Positions 1-8,210 of a stretch of DNA of 16,848 nucleotides are shown piece by piece. A program made the position numbers and the translations under genes. The first letter of the stretch is position 1. The number at the start of each line of letters is the position of its first letter. The DNA lies in assembly GCA_035555315.1 (NCBI GenBank), contig DATMGU010000104.1:1-16848 (forward strand). Reading direction: 5' to 3'. The notes beneath the pieces were generated by a model. That model saw only the letters and a program-made list of their open reading frames with translations, was not told the DNA's origin and made no database searches. This stretch comes from DATMGU01 sp035555315. GTDB lineage: Bacteria; Pseudomonadota; Alphaproteobacteria; ATCC43930; CGMCC-115725.

Positions 1-644
1 AGATGCGCCGTGCGCCGCGCGATCTCCTTGGTCGCGGCCACGGCGGTCGGCGCATTGGCGCAGATCGCGCGGGCGAGATCCAGGGCGGCGGCCAGCGCCT
101 GGCCGGGCTCGGTCACCCGGTTGACGAAGCCGTGGCGATGCAGCTCCTCGGCACTCGCCGGCCGGCCGGTCAGCAGCAGTTCCATCGCCAGCATGGGCGG
201 CAGCCGGCGCGGCGCGCGGATCGCCCCGCCGCCTTCCGCGACCATGCCGTGCCTCACCTCCGGCAGGACAAAGCCGGCATGGCGCGCGGCGGTCACCATG
301 TCGCAGGCCAAAGCCAGTTCAAAGCCGCCGCCGGCCGCCATGCCGTTGACCGCGGCGATCACCGGCTTGGTCAAGTTCCAGCGCTCGGTCAGCCCCATAT
401 AGCCGCCCGACCCGAACGCGTCTTCCGCGTCGTCGCCGGCGGCGACCGCCTTCAGATCCCAGCCGGCGGAGAAGAACCGCTCGCCGGCGCCGGTGACGAC
501 GCAGACGCGCAGGGCGGGGTCCTCGGCGAAGCGCGTGAAGCCCGCATCCAGCCCCGTGCTCATCGCCCCGTCGATGGCATTGGCCGGCGGCCGATCCAGG
601 GTGATGACCAGGATGGCGCCGTCTTCGACATCGAGGCGGATCAT
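1..644 (-). CDS. CaiD-like enoyl-CoA hydratase/isomerase, C-terminus cut by window edge
   Basis: This is a crotonase-fold enzyme that probably hydrates or dehydrates an acyl-CoA in the cytoplasm. About 214 residues are visible before the left edge cuts the C-terminus; the family is usually about 260. The ATG at 644 overlaps the upstream hydantoinase B stop as ATGA. Visible motifs are an oxyanion-hole segment FSAGWDLKAV at residues 58-67, VNGMAAGGGFEL at 99-110 with E109, and LPEVRHG from 127 with E129. Both Glu residues occupy the positions of the catalytic pair of crotonase-family hydratases. The SAGWDLKA signature is what I remember of carnitinyl-CoA dehydratase (CaiD), rather than of generic fatty-acid hydratases. 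It is the last visible gene of a leftward transporter/hydantoinase operon and a paralogue of the gene at 11108. The family is secure; the substrate is unknown, and carnitine itself is not implied. Confidence 0.9.
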   Translation of the reverse strand, partial: MIRLDVEDGAILVITLDRPPANAIDGAMSTGLDAGFTRFAEDPALRVCVVTGAGERFFSAGWDLKAVAAGDDAEDAFGSGGYMGLTERWNLTKPVIAAVNGMAAGGGFELALACDMVTAARHAGFVLPEVRHGMVAEGGGAIRAPRRLPPMLAMELLLTGRPASAEELHRHGFVNRVTEPGQALAAALDLARAICANAPTAVAATKEIARRTAH

Positions 645-2236
645 GTCTCCGGCATCCCGTAGCCGCCGCCGCCGGGGGTCTCGACGCGCACCAGATCGCC
701 CAGGCGCAGCGCCACATTCTCCTTGCCGCGCAGGCTGCGCGACGTATCGCCGCTTTCCAGGGTCACCTTCATGGGCATGCCGTCGGCGCCGCCGCGCAAG
801 CCATAGGGCGGCACGATCCGCCGTTCGAACATGGTGGTCATGGCAAGACCCGGTGCGAGCATGCGGTATTCGCGCAGCATGCCCTCGCCACCGCGATGCC
901 GGCCGGCGCCGCCGGAGCCGGCGCGCAGGATCTGCCGCTCCATCAGGATCGGGTATTCCGCCTCGATCACCTCGATCGGCGTCGCCATGACGTTGGTGAG
1001 GTGCACCCGCACCACCGGCATGCCGTCGCGGTCGATCCTGGCACCCTCGCCGCCGCCATGGGGCTCGTACAGGGTCAGCCAGCGCCCGTCCGGGCCGGGG
1101 CCGCCGAAGATCACCAGGCCGGAGGAGGTATGGCCGCCGGCGCTCAGCCGCTCGCCGATCACCGGTTCCAGCGCCTTGAAGATCGCATCGACCGCCCGCT
1201 GTGAGGTCTCGTGATTGCCGCCGACCACCGGCTTGTCCGGGCCCGGATCGAGCAGCGAGCCCGGCCGGGTGACGATCTCCAGCGGCCGGTAGCAGCCGCC
1301 ATTCGGCTGGATGTCGCCCCGGGCCAGCGCCCGTATGGCATAGAACACGGCGGAGCCGACCACGAAGGGTGTGGTGTTCAACGGCCCGGCGACGGCGTCG
1401 TCGCTGCCGGAGAAGTCGAAGCGCGCGGTATCGCCCCGCTTGTCGATGCGCACCCGGACCGCGACCGGCCGATCCTCCGGCCCGCCATCATCGAGGAAAT
1501 CCTCGCCCTCGAACACGCCGTCCGGCAGCTCGCTGAGCAGCGCCCGCATCTGCAGTTCCGACAGATCGTGCAGCGCGCTTATCGCCGCCTTCAAGGTCTC
1601 CGCCCCATGCCGGGCGACGATCTCGGCGATGCGCCGATCGGCGATGCGGGTGGCGGCCGCCTGGGCCAGCAGATCGCCTTCCCGCTCCCGCGCCCCGCGC
1701 ACATTGGACAGGATCATGCCCAGCTTTTCCGGGTCGGGCTCGTCCGCCGCGAAGACCCGCAGCGGGCTGATGCGCAGCCCTTCCATCCAGGCATCGGTCG
1801 CGGCGGCGTAATAGCTGCCCGGCGCCGCCCCGCCGATATCCGCCCAATGGGCGAGCGAGACGGCGAAGGCCAGGATCTCGTCGTGGTGAAAGATCGGCCG
1901 GATCGCCTTCACATCCGGCAGGTGGTTGCCACCCATTTCCGGCAGGTTCAGGAACCAGATATCGCCGGGCCGCAGCCGTGACGCGGGCACCCGCTCCAGG
2001 AAGGATTTTACGGTATAGCTCAGCACGCCCAGATGCACCGGCACGTCATGGCCCTGGGCGATCAGCTCCCCGGCCGCGTCGGTCAGCACCGAGGAAAGAT
2101 CCCCGGCCTCGCGCAGCAGCGGCGAGCGGGCGGAGCGCATGACCACCGCCGACATCTCCTCGGCGGTGGCGGTCAGCGCGTTGCGGATCACCTCGATGGT
2201 GAATGGGTCGACGGGGTTTGGGCGGCTCGCTGTCAT
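641..2236 (-). CDS. hyuB: Hydantoinase B/oxoprolinase family subunit (HyuB-like)
   Basis: This is the second subunit of an ATP-dependent cyclic amidase of the hydantoinase/5-oxoprolinase/acetone-carboxylase superfamily. It works with the HyuA-like ATPase subunit encoded immediately upstream to open a cyclic amide ring at the cost of ATP. The 531 residues match the usual size of free-standing HyuB. The family pattern is clear: an N-terminal DPFTIEVIRNAL, then MRSARSPLLREAGDLSSVL, a GDIWFLNLP segment, LAHWADIGG, and a Gly-rich tail GGGGYG near the C-terminus. The ATG at 2236 lies 3 bp after the hyuA stop, and a GAGG ribosome-binding sequence lies inside the end of hyuA, so translation is probably coupled. 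Its own TGA overlaps the next ATG. The family does not reveal whether hydantoins, N-methylhydantoin, 5-oxoproline or another lactam is the substrate. Confidence 0.95.
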   Translation of the reverse strand: MTASRPNPVDPFTIEVIRNALTATAEEMSAVVMRSARSPLLREAGDLSSVLTDAAGELIAQGHDVPVHLGVLSYTVKSFLERVPASRLRPGDIWFLNLPEMGGNHLPDVKAIRPIFHHDEILAFAVSLAHWADIGGAAPGSYYAAATDAWMEGLRISPLRVFAADEPDPEKLGMILSNVRGAREREGDLLAQAAATRIADRRIAEIVARHGAETLKAAISALHDLSELQMRALLSELPDGVFEGEDFLDDGGPEDRPVAVRVRIDKRGDTARFDFSGSDDAVAGPLNTTPFVVGSAVFYAIRALARGDIQPNGGCYRPLEIVTRPGSLLDPGPDKPVVGGNHETSQRAVDAIFKALEPVIGERLSAGGHTSSGLVIFGGPGPDGRWLTLYEPHGGGEGARIDRDGMPVVRVHLTNVMATPIEVIEAEYPILMERQILRAGSGGAGRHRGGEGMLREYRMLAPGLAMTTMFERRIVPPYGLRGGADGMPMKVTLESGDTSRSLRGKENVALRLGDLVRVETPGGGGYGMPET

Positions 2237-2239
2237 GGC

Positions 2240-4246
2240 TCAGACCTCGATATGCAAGTGGCCGGCCGGGTCTTTCCGGCAGGTCGAGCCGGGCGGCAGC
2301 ACGACGGTCGACCAGGCATCCTCGATGATGCAGGGGCCGGCCAGTATCGAGCTCGGCGCCAGTGCGACCCGGTCGAAGCGGGGGGTTGCGACGAAGCCCG
2401 CCGCGTCGAAGCAGCAGGGCAGCACGATACGCGGCCGGGGGAGTTCCCCCGTGGCCACGGCCTCAGGCGGGGCGACCAGGTCGCCGGCCGGGATCGTCGC
2501 CTCGACCCGCAGGCTCTCGACCAGGAACGGCTCCTCGGTCGCATAGCCGTAGAGCTTGCGGTGTTCCTCGCGGAACCGCGCGGCGAGGTCGGCCACATCG
2601 CCGGATGCGGCGAACGGCACCGGCACCGCGACGCTCTGGCCGACATAGCGGATGAGCGCGGTCTCGCTCAGCCGGATCGCATCCGCCTTGGCGCCGGACC
2701 GCAGCAGCGAGGCCTGCGCCTCGGCCACCAGCCCGGCCCGCTCGGCGGCGAAGCGTTCCGCGTCCCACGCCGCGCTGTTCAGCCGCACGGTCTTCTGCCG
2801 GGCGATCAGCGCCGGGGCGGTGACGCAGCCGAAGGCGGAGAAGCCGCTGGAGAATTCCGGCACCAGCACCCGGGCGATGCCGACCTGGCGTGCCAGCGAC
2901 ACCGCGTGCATCGGCCCGGCGCCACCGAACGCGATCAGCACGCCCTGGCGCAGATCGACGCCGCGCTGCACGGTGACCCGGCGCAGGGCGCGCGCCATCA
3001 CCGCGTTGGCGACCTCCAGCACGCCGAGGGCGGTCTCCTCCACACCGCGGCCGAACTGGGTGGCGAGCGGCCGCAGCACGTCCATCGCCAAGGCGGGATC
3101 GACCCGGATGCTGCCGCCCATCTCCCGCGCCGGGTCCAGATAGCCCAGCGCCACATTGATGTCGGTGACGGTCGGCCGGGTGCCGCCCAACCCATAGCTG
3201 GCCGGACCGGGATCCGCTCCGGCGCTTTCCGGTCCGATCGCGAGGCCACCCGGACCGAGCTTGACCAGCGACCCACCCCCGGCGCCGACGGACTCGATCG
3301 CCACCATCGGCTGGCGGATCGGCCGGCCGCCCAGCTTGCGGTCGCTGGCGATCTCGGCGCTGCCGTTGGTGACCAGGCAGACATCGGTGGTGGTCCCGCC
3401 CATGTCGAAGGCGAGGCCGTGATCGATGCCGAGCGCCCGGCAGACATCGGCGGTGGCCGAGGCCCCGGCGGCGGGGCCGGAGAGGGCGAGGGTGAGCGGC
3501 AGGGAGCGCAGTACGGCCGGCGCCGCCATGCCGCCGGCGGAATGGAACAGCTGGATGGTCGTGGTCTCGGGCACCGCCGCCAGCAGCCGATCGAGATAGG
3601 CCGAGGCCTTCGGCATCACCGCCGCGTTCAGCACGGTCGCCGTCGTCCGCTCGAACTCCCGCGCCTCCGGGCTCACCTCGTGGGAGACCGAGACGAACGG
3701 GCAGATCCGGCGCAGCGCCGCCGCCAGGGCGGCCTCATGGGCCGGATTGGCATAGGCGTGCAGCAGGCAGATCGCCACCGCCTCCACATCGCTCTCGCCC
3801 AGCCAGGCCACGGCGCGGTCGATCTCGGCCTCGCTGAGGCCGGTCAGCACCTCGCCCTTCGGCCCGACCCGCTCGGCGATGCCCAGGGTGCGGTCGCGCG
3901 GTACCAGCGGGGCGACGCGCGGCGGCGTGTCGAGGCGATACAGCCGGTCGCGGCTGGCCCGCGCGATCGCCAGCACATCCTCGAACCCGGCGGTGGTGAT
4001 CAGCGCCACCCGGGCGAGCTTGCTTTCGACCAGGCTGTTGGTGACCAGCGTCGTGCCATGCACCAGGGTCGCGACATCTTTCCAGCCGAGGCCGATCGCC
4101 TCGATCGCCGCGTGCAGCCCGCCCAGCGGGTCCTTCGCGGTGGTCAGCGTCTTGGCATGGCGAAAACCGCCGGCCCCGTCGGTCGCGACGATGTCGGTGA
4201 AGGTGCCGCCGATATCGATGCCGACTTTCCAGCGTGGGATGCTCAT
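2240..4246 (-). CDS. hyuA: Hydantoinase A/oxoprolinase family ATPase subunit (HyuA-like)
   Basis: This is the ATP-hydrolysing subunit of the HyuA/HyuB ATP-dependent cyclic amidase. The actin-like ATPase fold shows as GIDIGGTFTDIV at residues 9-20 (phosphate 1 loop), HGTTLVTNSL near residue 63, and a second phosphate-binding segment FDMGGTTTDVCLV near residue 278. After that come VGAGGGSLV and GPASYGLGGTRPTVTD, typical of this family. The length of 668 residues is normal for HyuA, with an N-terminal hydantoinase-A domain followed by the main hydantoinase/oxoprolinase domain. The ATG at 4246 is preceded by AGGAG nine bases upstream, and that sequence overlaps the TAG stop of the upstream ABC ATPase gene. 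The 12-bp gap places it in the transporter operon, so the imported solute is plausibly its substrate (inference). Acetone-carboxylase-like relatives are an alternative, but the third subunit such enzymes need is not seen. Confidence 0.95.
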   Translation of the reverse strand: MSIPRWKVGIDIGGTFTDIVATDGAGGFRHAKTLTTAKDPLGGLHAAIEAIGLGWKDVATLVHGTTLVTNSLVESKLARVALITTAGFEDVLAIARASRDRLYRLDTPPRVAPLVPRDRTLGIAERVGPKGEVLTGLSEAEIDRAVAWLGESDVEAVAICLLHAYANPAHEAALAAALRRICPFVSVSHEVSPEAREFERTTATVLNAAVMPKASAYLDRLLAAVPETTTIQLFHSAGGMAAPAVLRSLPLTLALSGPAAGASATADVCRALGIDHGLAFDMGGTTTDVCLVTNGSAEIASDRKLGGRPIRQPMVAIESVGAGGGSLVKLGPGGLAIGPESAGADPGPASYGLGGTRPTVTDINVALGYLDPAREMGGSIRVDPALAMDVLRPLATQFGRGVEETALGVLEVANAVMARALRRVTVQRGVDLRQGVLIAFGGAGPMHAVSLARQVGIARVLVPEFSSGFSAFGCVTAPALIARQKTVRLNSAAWDAERFAAERAGLVAEAQASLLRSGAKADAIRLSETALIRYVGQSVAVPVPFAASGDVADLAARFREEHRKLYGYATEEPFLVESLRVEATIPAGDLVAPPEAVATGELPRPRIVLPCCFDAAGFVATPRFDRVALAPSSILAGPCIIEDAWSTVVLPPGSTCRKDPAGHLHIEV

Positions 4247-4258
4247 CGGTCGCGTCTC

Positions 4259-5284
4259 CTAGGGGCTCGCCCCGTCGAGCGGGAAGTGGCAGCGGACCAA
4301 CTGGCCCGGTGCCACTTCCCGCAATTCCGGTGGATGGGTCGTGCAGAAATCCGTCTCGCGCGGGCAGCGGCCATGCAGGCGGCAGGCGAGCGGGTCGGGA
4401 TCGATGGGGCTGCGCGGCTCCCCCGCCAGCCGTTCGGAAGCTTCCCCGGCGGCGGGCGGGAGGGCGCCGGGCAGGCGGGGGATCGCCTGGATCAGCGCCC
4501 GGGTATAGGGGTGGCGCGGCGCCTGGAACACCTGTCGCGCCGGTCCGGCCTCAACCACCTTGCCCAGATACATGACGATGATGCGGTCGCACAGCAGGCG
4601 CACGACGTTGAGGTCGTGGCTGACGAACAGCTGCGCCACGCCGGCCTCCCGGCGCAGCGCCATCAGCAGCTTCAGCACCAGCGCCTGGACCGACACGTCG
4701 AGCGCCGAGGTCGGTTCGTCGAGCACCAGCAAGGCCGGTTCCACCACCATGGCCCGGGCGATGCCGACGCGTGCCTTCTGCCCGCCGGAGAGCTGATGCG
4801 GATAGCGGCGGAACAGCTCGGGGGGCAAGCCGACCTGGGCGGCGGCGCGCTCGACGCGGCGGGCGAGGTCGTGCCGATCGATGCCGGGCAGCAATTGGCG
4901 CGCGGGATCGGCGATCGCGTCGAACACGTTGAAGCGCGGGTTCAGGCTCTCGGTCGGGTCCTGGAACACCATCTGGATGCGCCGGCGCAACGGCGAGGCC
5001 GCGAAGCGCGCCGGGCTGATCCCCTGGATCGCCGCGCCGTCGAGCAGGATCTCGCCCGCATCCGGCGAGATCAGCCGGCTGATCAGCCGGGCGAGCGTGG
5101 ATTTTCCGCAGCCGGATTCGCCGACCAACCCCACCGCCTCGCCCGGCAGGATGGTGAGGTCGACCCCGTCCACGGCGAAGAGCTGGGAGAAGGCCCGCCG
5201 GCCGACCAAGCCACGCAGCCGGCCGCCGGGGTGGGGGATCGGATAGAGCTTGCGCAAGCCCCTGGTCTCCAGGATCGGGATCAT
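4259..5284 (-). CDS. DppF/OppF-type peptide ABC transporter ATPase
   Basis: This is the second ATPase of a dipeptide/oligopeptide-type ABC importer, acting on the cytoplasmic face of the membrane. The chosen ATG at 5284 overlaps the TGA of the preceding ATPase gene as ATGA and gives 341 residues. The open frame runs further upstream, but only through the neighbouring gene. Motifs in order are Walker A GESGCGKST at residues 55-63, a Q-loop around Q108, the ABC signature LSGGQ at 165-169, and Walker B with DEP at 189-191. The C-terminal oligo_HPY-type tail carries four Cys spaced C-x5-C-x6-C-x17-C, as in DppD/DppF proteins; in that family this cluster has been linked to Fe-S binding. It pairs with the ATPase encoded just upstream. 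The transported solute cannot be told from the ATPase. Confidence 0.95.
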   Translation of the reverse strand: MIPILETRGLRKLYPIPHPGGRLRGLVGRRAFSQLFAVDGVDLTILPGEAVGLVGESGCGKSTLARLISRLISPDAGEILLDGAAIQGISPARFAASPLRRRIQMVFQDPTESLNPRFNVFDAIADPARQLLPGIDRHDLARRVERAAAQVGLPPELFRRYPHQLSGGQKARVGIARAMVVEPALLVLDEPTSALDVSVQALVLKLLMALRREAGVAQLFVSHDLNVVRLLCDRIIVMYLGKVVEAGPARQVFQAPRHPYTRALIQAIPRLPGALPPAAGEASERLAGEPRSPIDPDPLACRLHGRCPRETDFCTTHPPELREVAPGQLVRCHFPLDGASP

Positions 5285-6273
5285 AGCGGCAGCCGGCACA
5301 GCACGCGGTGGCCGGCCGCCGGCGACTGATCCAGCGCCTCGGTATCGCAGATGGCTTGATGCCGCTCGCACCGCTCGCTGAACCGGCAGGGCGGCAGGTC
5401 GTCGCGCCGCAGGTCGGGCAAGGCGCCGTCGATCGGCTGCAGCAGGTCGATGCTGTCGACCGAGGATGGCACGCTGCGCAGCAGCTTCGCCGTATAGGGG
5501 TGGCGCGGTCGGTCGAACAGGGCGGCGACCGGGGCGGTCTCGACCACATGGCCCGCATGCATCACCACGATGCGGTCGCAATAGGCCGAGGCGAGCGCCA
5601 AATCATGGGTGATCAGGATGGCGCTGACGCCACCCCGCCCTCCCCGATCGCGCACCTGGTCGCGGAACAGATCCATGATCACCGCCTGGGTGGTGACGTC
5701 GAGCCCGGTGGTCGGCTCGTCGGCGATCAGCAGCTTGGGCGAGCAGGCCAGCGCCATGGCGATGCCGATCCGCTGGCACATCCCACCGGACAGCTCGAAC
5801 GGAAAGGCGCGGCTGCGCCGTTCCGGATCGGCGATCCGCACCTGGCGCAGCGCTGCGAGCACTTTCGCCCGGATCTCCCCGGCCGATCCCGGATCGTGGC
5901 GGGCCAGCACATCGGCGATCTGCGTGCCGACCGCGCGGATCGGGTTGAGTGCGGTGCGCGGGTTCTGGAACACGATCGATAGATCGCGGCCGCGGATCTC
6001 GTTCATCTCGCGCGGCGCCAGGCGCAGCAGGTCCCGGCCACCGAACATCGCCGTGCCGGCGGTGACGCGCGCGGCGGTTCCCAGCAGCCCCAGCAGGCTG
6101 AACGCGGTGACCGATTTGCCGGAACCGCTTTCGCCGACGATGCCCAGGATCTCGCCCGGTGCGACGTCGAAGGACACGCGGTCGAGCGCGTGAACCCTCC
6201 CCGATCGGGTGCGGAACTCGACCGTGAGGTCGGTGACCGACAGCAGCGGTTGCCCGTTCATGCCCGCTTTCAT
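5281..6273 (-). CDS. DppD/OppD-type peptide ABC transporter ATPase
   Basis: This is the first of the two ATPases energising the peptide-type importer. I chose the ATG at 6273 (330 residues) because it overlaps the permease stop as ATGA. A second in-frame ATG at 6261 is also possible, and the ribosome-binding sequence is weak for both. Walker A GESGSGKS is at residues 47-54, a Q-loop at Q103, the ABC signature LSGGM at 161-165, and Walker B with DEP at 185-187, followed by an H-loop in the ILITHDLALA segment. The C-terminal tail has the four-Cys pattern C-x5-C-x6-C-x16-C, matching its partner. The signature has Met in place of the usual Gln at its fifth position, which is a tolerated variation. 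The gene ends in an ATGA overlap with the second ATPase gene. Confidence 0.95.
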   Translation of the reverse strand: MKAGMNGQPLLSVTDLTVEFRTRSGRVHALDRVSFDVAPGEILGIVGESGSGKSVTAFSLLGLLGTAARVTAGTAMFGGRDLLRLAPREMNEIRGRDLSIVFQNPRTALNPIRAVGTQIADVLARHDPGSAGEIRAKVLAALRQVRIADPERRSRAFPFELSGGMCQRIGIAMALACSPKLLIADEPTTGLDVTTQAVIMDLFRDQVRDRGGRGGVSAILITHDLALASAYCDRIVVMHAGHVVETAPVAALFDRPRHPYTAKLLRSVPSSVDSIDLLQPIDGALPDLRRDDLPPCRFSERCERHQAICDTEALDQSPAAGHRVLCRLPL

Positions 6274-7160
6274 GTCCGATTCCGAGGATCGACGATATCG
6301 CGCAGCCCGTCGCCCAGGAGGTTGAAGCAGAACACGGCGAGCATCAACGCAAGGCCGGGGAACAAGGCCATCCACCAGCGGCCGGAGACGATGAACTGCG
6401 CCCCCTCCGCGACCATGATGCCCCATTCCGGCGTCGGTGCGCGCACGCCGAGGCCGATGAACGACAAGCCCGCCGCGTTGAGCACCGCCCAGCCCAGGTT
6501 CAGCGACGCCTGCACGACCAGCGACGGCAGGATGTTGGGCAGCAGGAACACGCACAGGATGCGGACATGGCTCGACCCGCCGACCCGCGCCGCCTCGATG
6601 TAACCGAGAGTGCTGCGCATGCTGACCTCGGCGCGGGCGAGGCGGATATAGAAGGGCAGGTTGATGACCGCCGTGGCATAGACGACATTGGTCACCGAAT
6701 TGCCCAGGGCGGCCACCATCGCCATGGCCAGCACGAACAGCGGAAACGCCATCAGCACATCGACCACCCGGCTGACCGTGGCATCGAGCGCGCCCCGGAA
6801 ATAACCGATCGCGGCGCCGATCGCCGAACCCAGGGCGAGCGACAGCAGCACCGCCGCGAAGGCGATGACCAGGTCCAGCCGCGCGGCCACGACCGTGCGC
6901 GAGAACACGTCCCGGCCGAGCTGGTCGGTGCCGAACCAATGCTGCGCCGAGGGTGCCTGCAAGGCCACCCGCGTGTTCGTGGCGATCGGGTCGTAGGGCA
7001 CGACCCAGGGGCCGAGAAATGCGGCGATCAGCAGGGCCAGCAGCACCAGCGAGGCGATCAGGTTCGGTGGGTTGTCCAGCAGGACATGGCGCACCATCGC
7101 CAATCGGTCATGCATTGGACCCCTAGGTATCGGGCCCTTAGGCATTGGGCCTTTATGCAT
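6270..7160 (-). CDS. DppC-type ABC transporter permease
   Basis: This is an inner-membrane permease subunit of the peptide-type importer. It has an N-terminal hydrophobic helix (NLIASLVLLALLIAAFLG), a periplasmic stretch containing WFGTDQLGRDVFSR that is diagnostic for DppC/OppC, and further membrane helices. An EAA-type cytoplasmic loop (EAARVGGSSHVRILCVF) contacts an ATPase. The start is uncertain. In-frame ATGs lie at 7193, 7160, 7145 and 7115. The 7193 start has no ribosome-binding sequence. The 7160 start overlaps the dppB-like stop by 8 bp and follows GGGG at good spacing. The 7115 start follows AGGGG and gives a 281-residue protein of ordinary length. Residues between the 7160 and 7115 starts are a pentapeptide repeat (GPMPK, GPIPR type) encoded by a 15-bp tandem repeat. 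The gene ends in ATGA overlap with the first ATPase gene. Confidence 0.92.
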   Translation of the reverse strand: MHKGPMPKGPIPRGPMHDRLAMVRHVLLDNPPNLIASLVLLALLIAAFLGPWVVPYDPIATNTRVALQAPSAQHWFGTDQLGRDVFSRTVVAARLDLVIAFAAVLLSLALGSAIGAAIGYFRGALDATVSRVVDVLMAFPLFVLAMAMVAALGNSVTNVVYATAVINLPFYIRLARAEVSMRSTLGYIEAARVGGSSHVRILCVFLLPNILPSLVVQASLNLGWAVLNAAGLSFIGLGVRAPTPEWGIMVAEGAQFIVSGRWWMALFPGLALMLAVFCFNLLGDGLRDIVDPRNRT

Positions 7161-7163
7161 TGG
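7112..7163 (-). repeat. 15-bp imperfect tandem repeat over the dppC-like start
   Basis: Three and a half imperfect 15-bp units lie at 7112-7126, 7127-7141, 7142-7156 and 7157-7163 (partial). Each carries a purine run (AGGGG, AAGGG or AAAGG on the minus strand) followed by CCNATGC or its degenerate form GATAC. The array therefore repeats a ribosome-binding-like sequence plus a start codon in one reading frame. It also contains the TAA stop of the upstream permease gene at 7155-7153. If translation starts at 7160 the array encodes a Gly-Pro-rich N-terminal extension; if it starts at 7115 the array is a short leader. Confidence 0.8.
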
Positions 7164-8166
7164 TGAGCCCCGTGCGCGGATCGATGACGCCATAGGCGAT
7201 ATCGACGATCAGGTTCACCAGCACGAAGATCGCCGCCATGACCAGCATGAAGCCCTGCACCGGGCCGTAATCCAAGGCGATCAGCGCGTCGAGCGCGTAG
7301 GAGCCGACGCCCGGCCAGGCGAACACCCGCTCGACCAGCACATTGGCGCCCAGCATGTAGGAGAACACCATGCCGAAGGTGGTGACGATCGGCAGCATGG
7401 CGTTGCGCAGGGCATAGGAGAACACGATCTTGTGCCAGCGCAGCCCATTGGCGCGCGCGGTGCGGATGAACTCGCTGCCCAGCGCCCCCAGCATCGCCGA
7501 CCGCGTCATGCGCGCCAGCGGCGCCAGGGCGAACAGGGCCATGGTGACGCTGGGCAATATGAGTTGCGACAGCGCGCTCAGGAAACTCGCGGGATCGCCG
7601 GCCAGCAGCGTGTCGATCAGGAAGAAACCGGTGACCGTCGGCGGTGGTGCCGCGAAGGGGTCGAGCCGGCCGATCGGCTCCGGCGAGACCCCCGCCAGGT
7701 AATAGAACAGATAGATCAGCAGCAGCCCGGTGACGAAGGTCGGCAACGAGACCCCCGCCGTGCTGATCAGCCGGCAGGCGTGATCGATCAGCGAGCGGGG
7801 TCGCAGCGCGGCGCCGATGCCCAGGGGCAGCGCCACCGCGACCGCCAGCAGGAAGGCGGTAAGGGTGAGTTCGGCCGAAGCCGGCAGGCGCTGCATCAGG
7901 TCGCGGGCGACCGGCTGGCCGGTGGTGATCGACTTGCCCAGATCGCCCTGCAGCAAATCCCCCATATAGATCAGGTATTGGCGCCAGAGCGGCTGATCGA
8001 GGCCCAGCTTCTCGCGGATCGCCTGGATCGTCGCGGCATCCGCCGTCGGGCTATTGGCGAAGAACACCGCCGGGTCGCCGGGCAACAGATGGGTCAGCAC
8101 GAAGGTCGCGATGACCACGCCCAACAGGGTCGGGACGATGCCGAGCAGCCTGGACAAAACCCACAT
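7153..8166 (-). CDS. DppB-type ABC transporter permease
   Basis: This is an inner-membrane permease of the importer, 337 residues long, the usual size for DppB. The N-terminus MWVLSRLLGIVPTLLGVV is the first membrane helix, followed by the family signature HLLPGDPA near residue 26 and LGLDQPLWRQYLIY in the large periplasmic loop. Later helices surround the EAA loop ARANGLRWHKIVFSYALRN, and the protein ends in a helix followed by VIDPRTGL, typical of DppB. It forms a heterodimer with the permease encoded next. Its ATG at 8166 sits one base after a perfect 11-bp hairpin, and no clear ribosome-binding sequence is visible. This suggests reduced or regulated translation relative to the binding-protein gene 44 bp upstream (inference). 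Confidence 0.95.
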   Translation of the reverse strand: MWVLSRLLGIVPTLLGVVIATFVLTHLLPGDPAVFFANSPTADAATIQAIREKLGLDQPLWRQYLIYMGDLLQGDLGKSITTGQPVARDLMQRLPASAELTLTAFLLAVAVALPLGIGAALRPRSLIDHACRLISTAGVSLPTFVTGLLLIYLFYYLAGVSPEPIGRLDPFAAPPPTVTGFFLIDTLLAGDPASFLSALSQLILPSVTMALFALAPLARMTRSAMLGALGSEFIRTARANGLRWHKIVFSYALRNAMLPIVTTFGMVFSYMLGANVLVERVFAWPGVGSYALDALIALDYGPVQGFMLVMAAIFVLVNLIVDIAYGVIDPRTGLTNA

Positions 8167-8167
8167 G

Positions 8168-8194
8168 GCGGCCGGTCAGCCGATGACCGGCCGC
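8168..8194 (-). promoter_or_regulatory. Perfect intercistronic hairpin between binding-protein and permease genes
   Basis: Eleven-base arms at 8194-8184 and 8178-8168 (GCGGCCGGTCA and TGACCGGCCGC on the minus strand) pair perfectly around the 5-base loop TCGGC. The hairpin occupies most of the 44-bp gap between the binding-protein stop (8211-8213) and the permease ATG (8166). It has no following U-run, so it is not a classical intrinsic terminator. Stabilising the upstream mRNA or limiting permease translation are the likely roles (inference). Confidence 0.75.
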
Positions 8195-8210
8195 TTAGGA
8201 TTGAGCCGCA

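Noticed and set aside
2033..5329. 1098-codon open frame on the plus strand
   Set aside because: It runs antisense to HyuB, HyuA and the second ABC ATPase. Its composition (Arg, Gly, Gln, His, Asp-rich, no domain) is what GC-rich antisense frames give.
5285..6939. Upstream extensions of both ABC ATPase frames (5285-5581 and 6274-6939)
   Set aside because: They lie inside the preceding genes in another frame. ATGA overlaps give better starts at 5284 and 6273, where the family N-termini begin.
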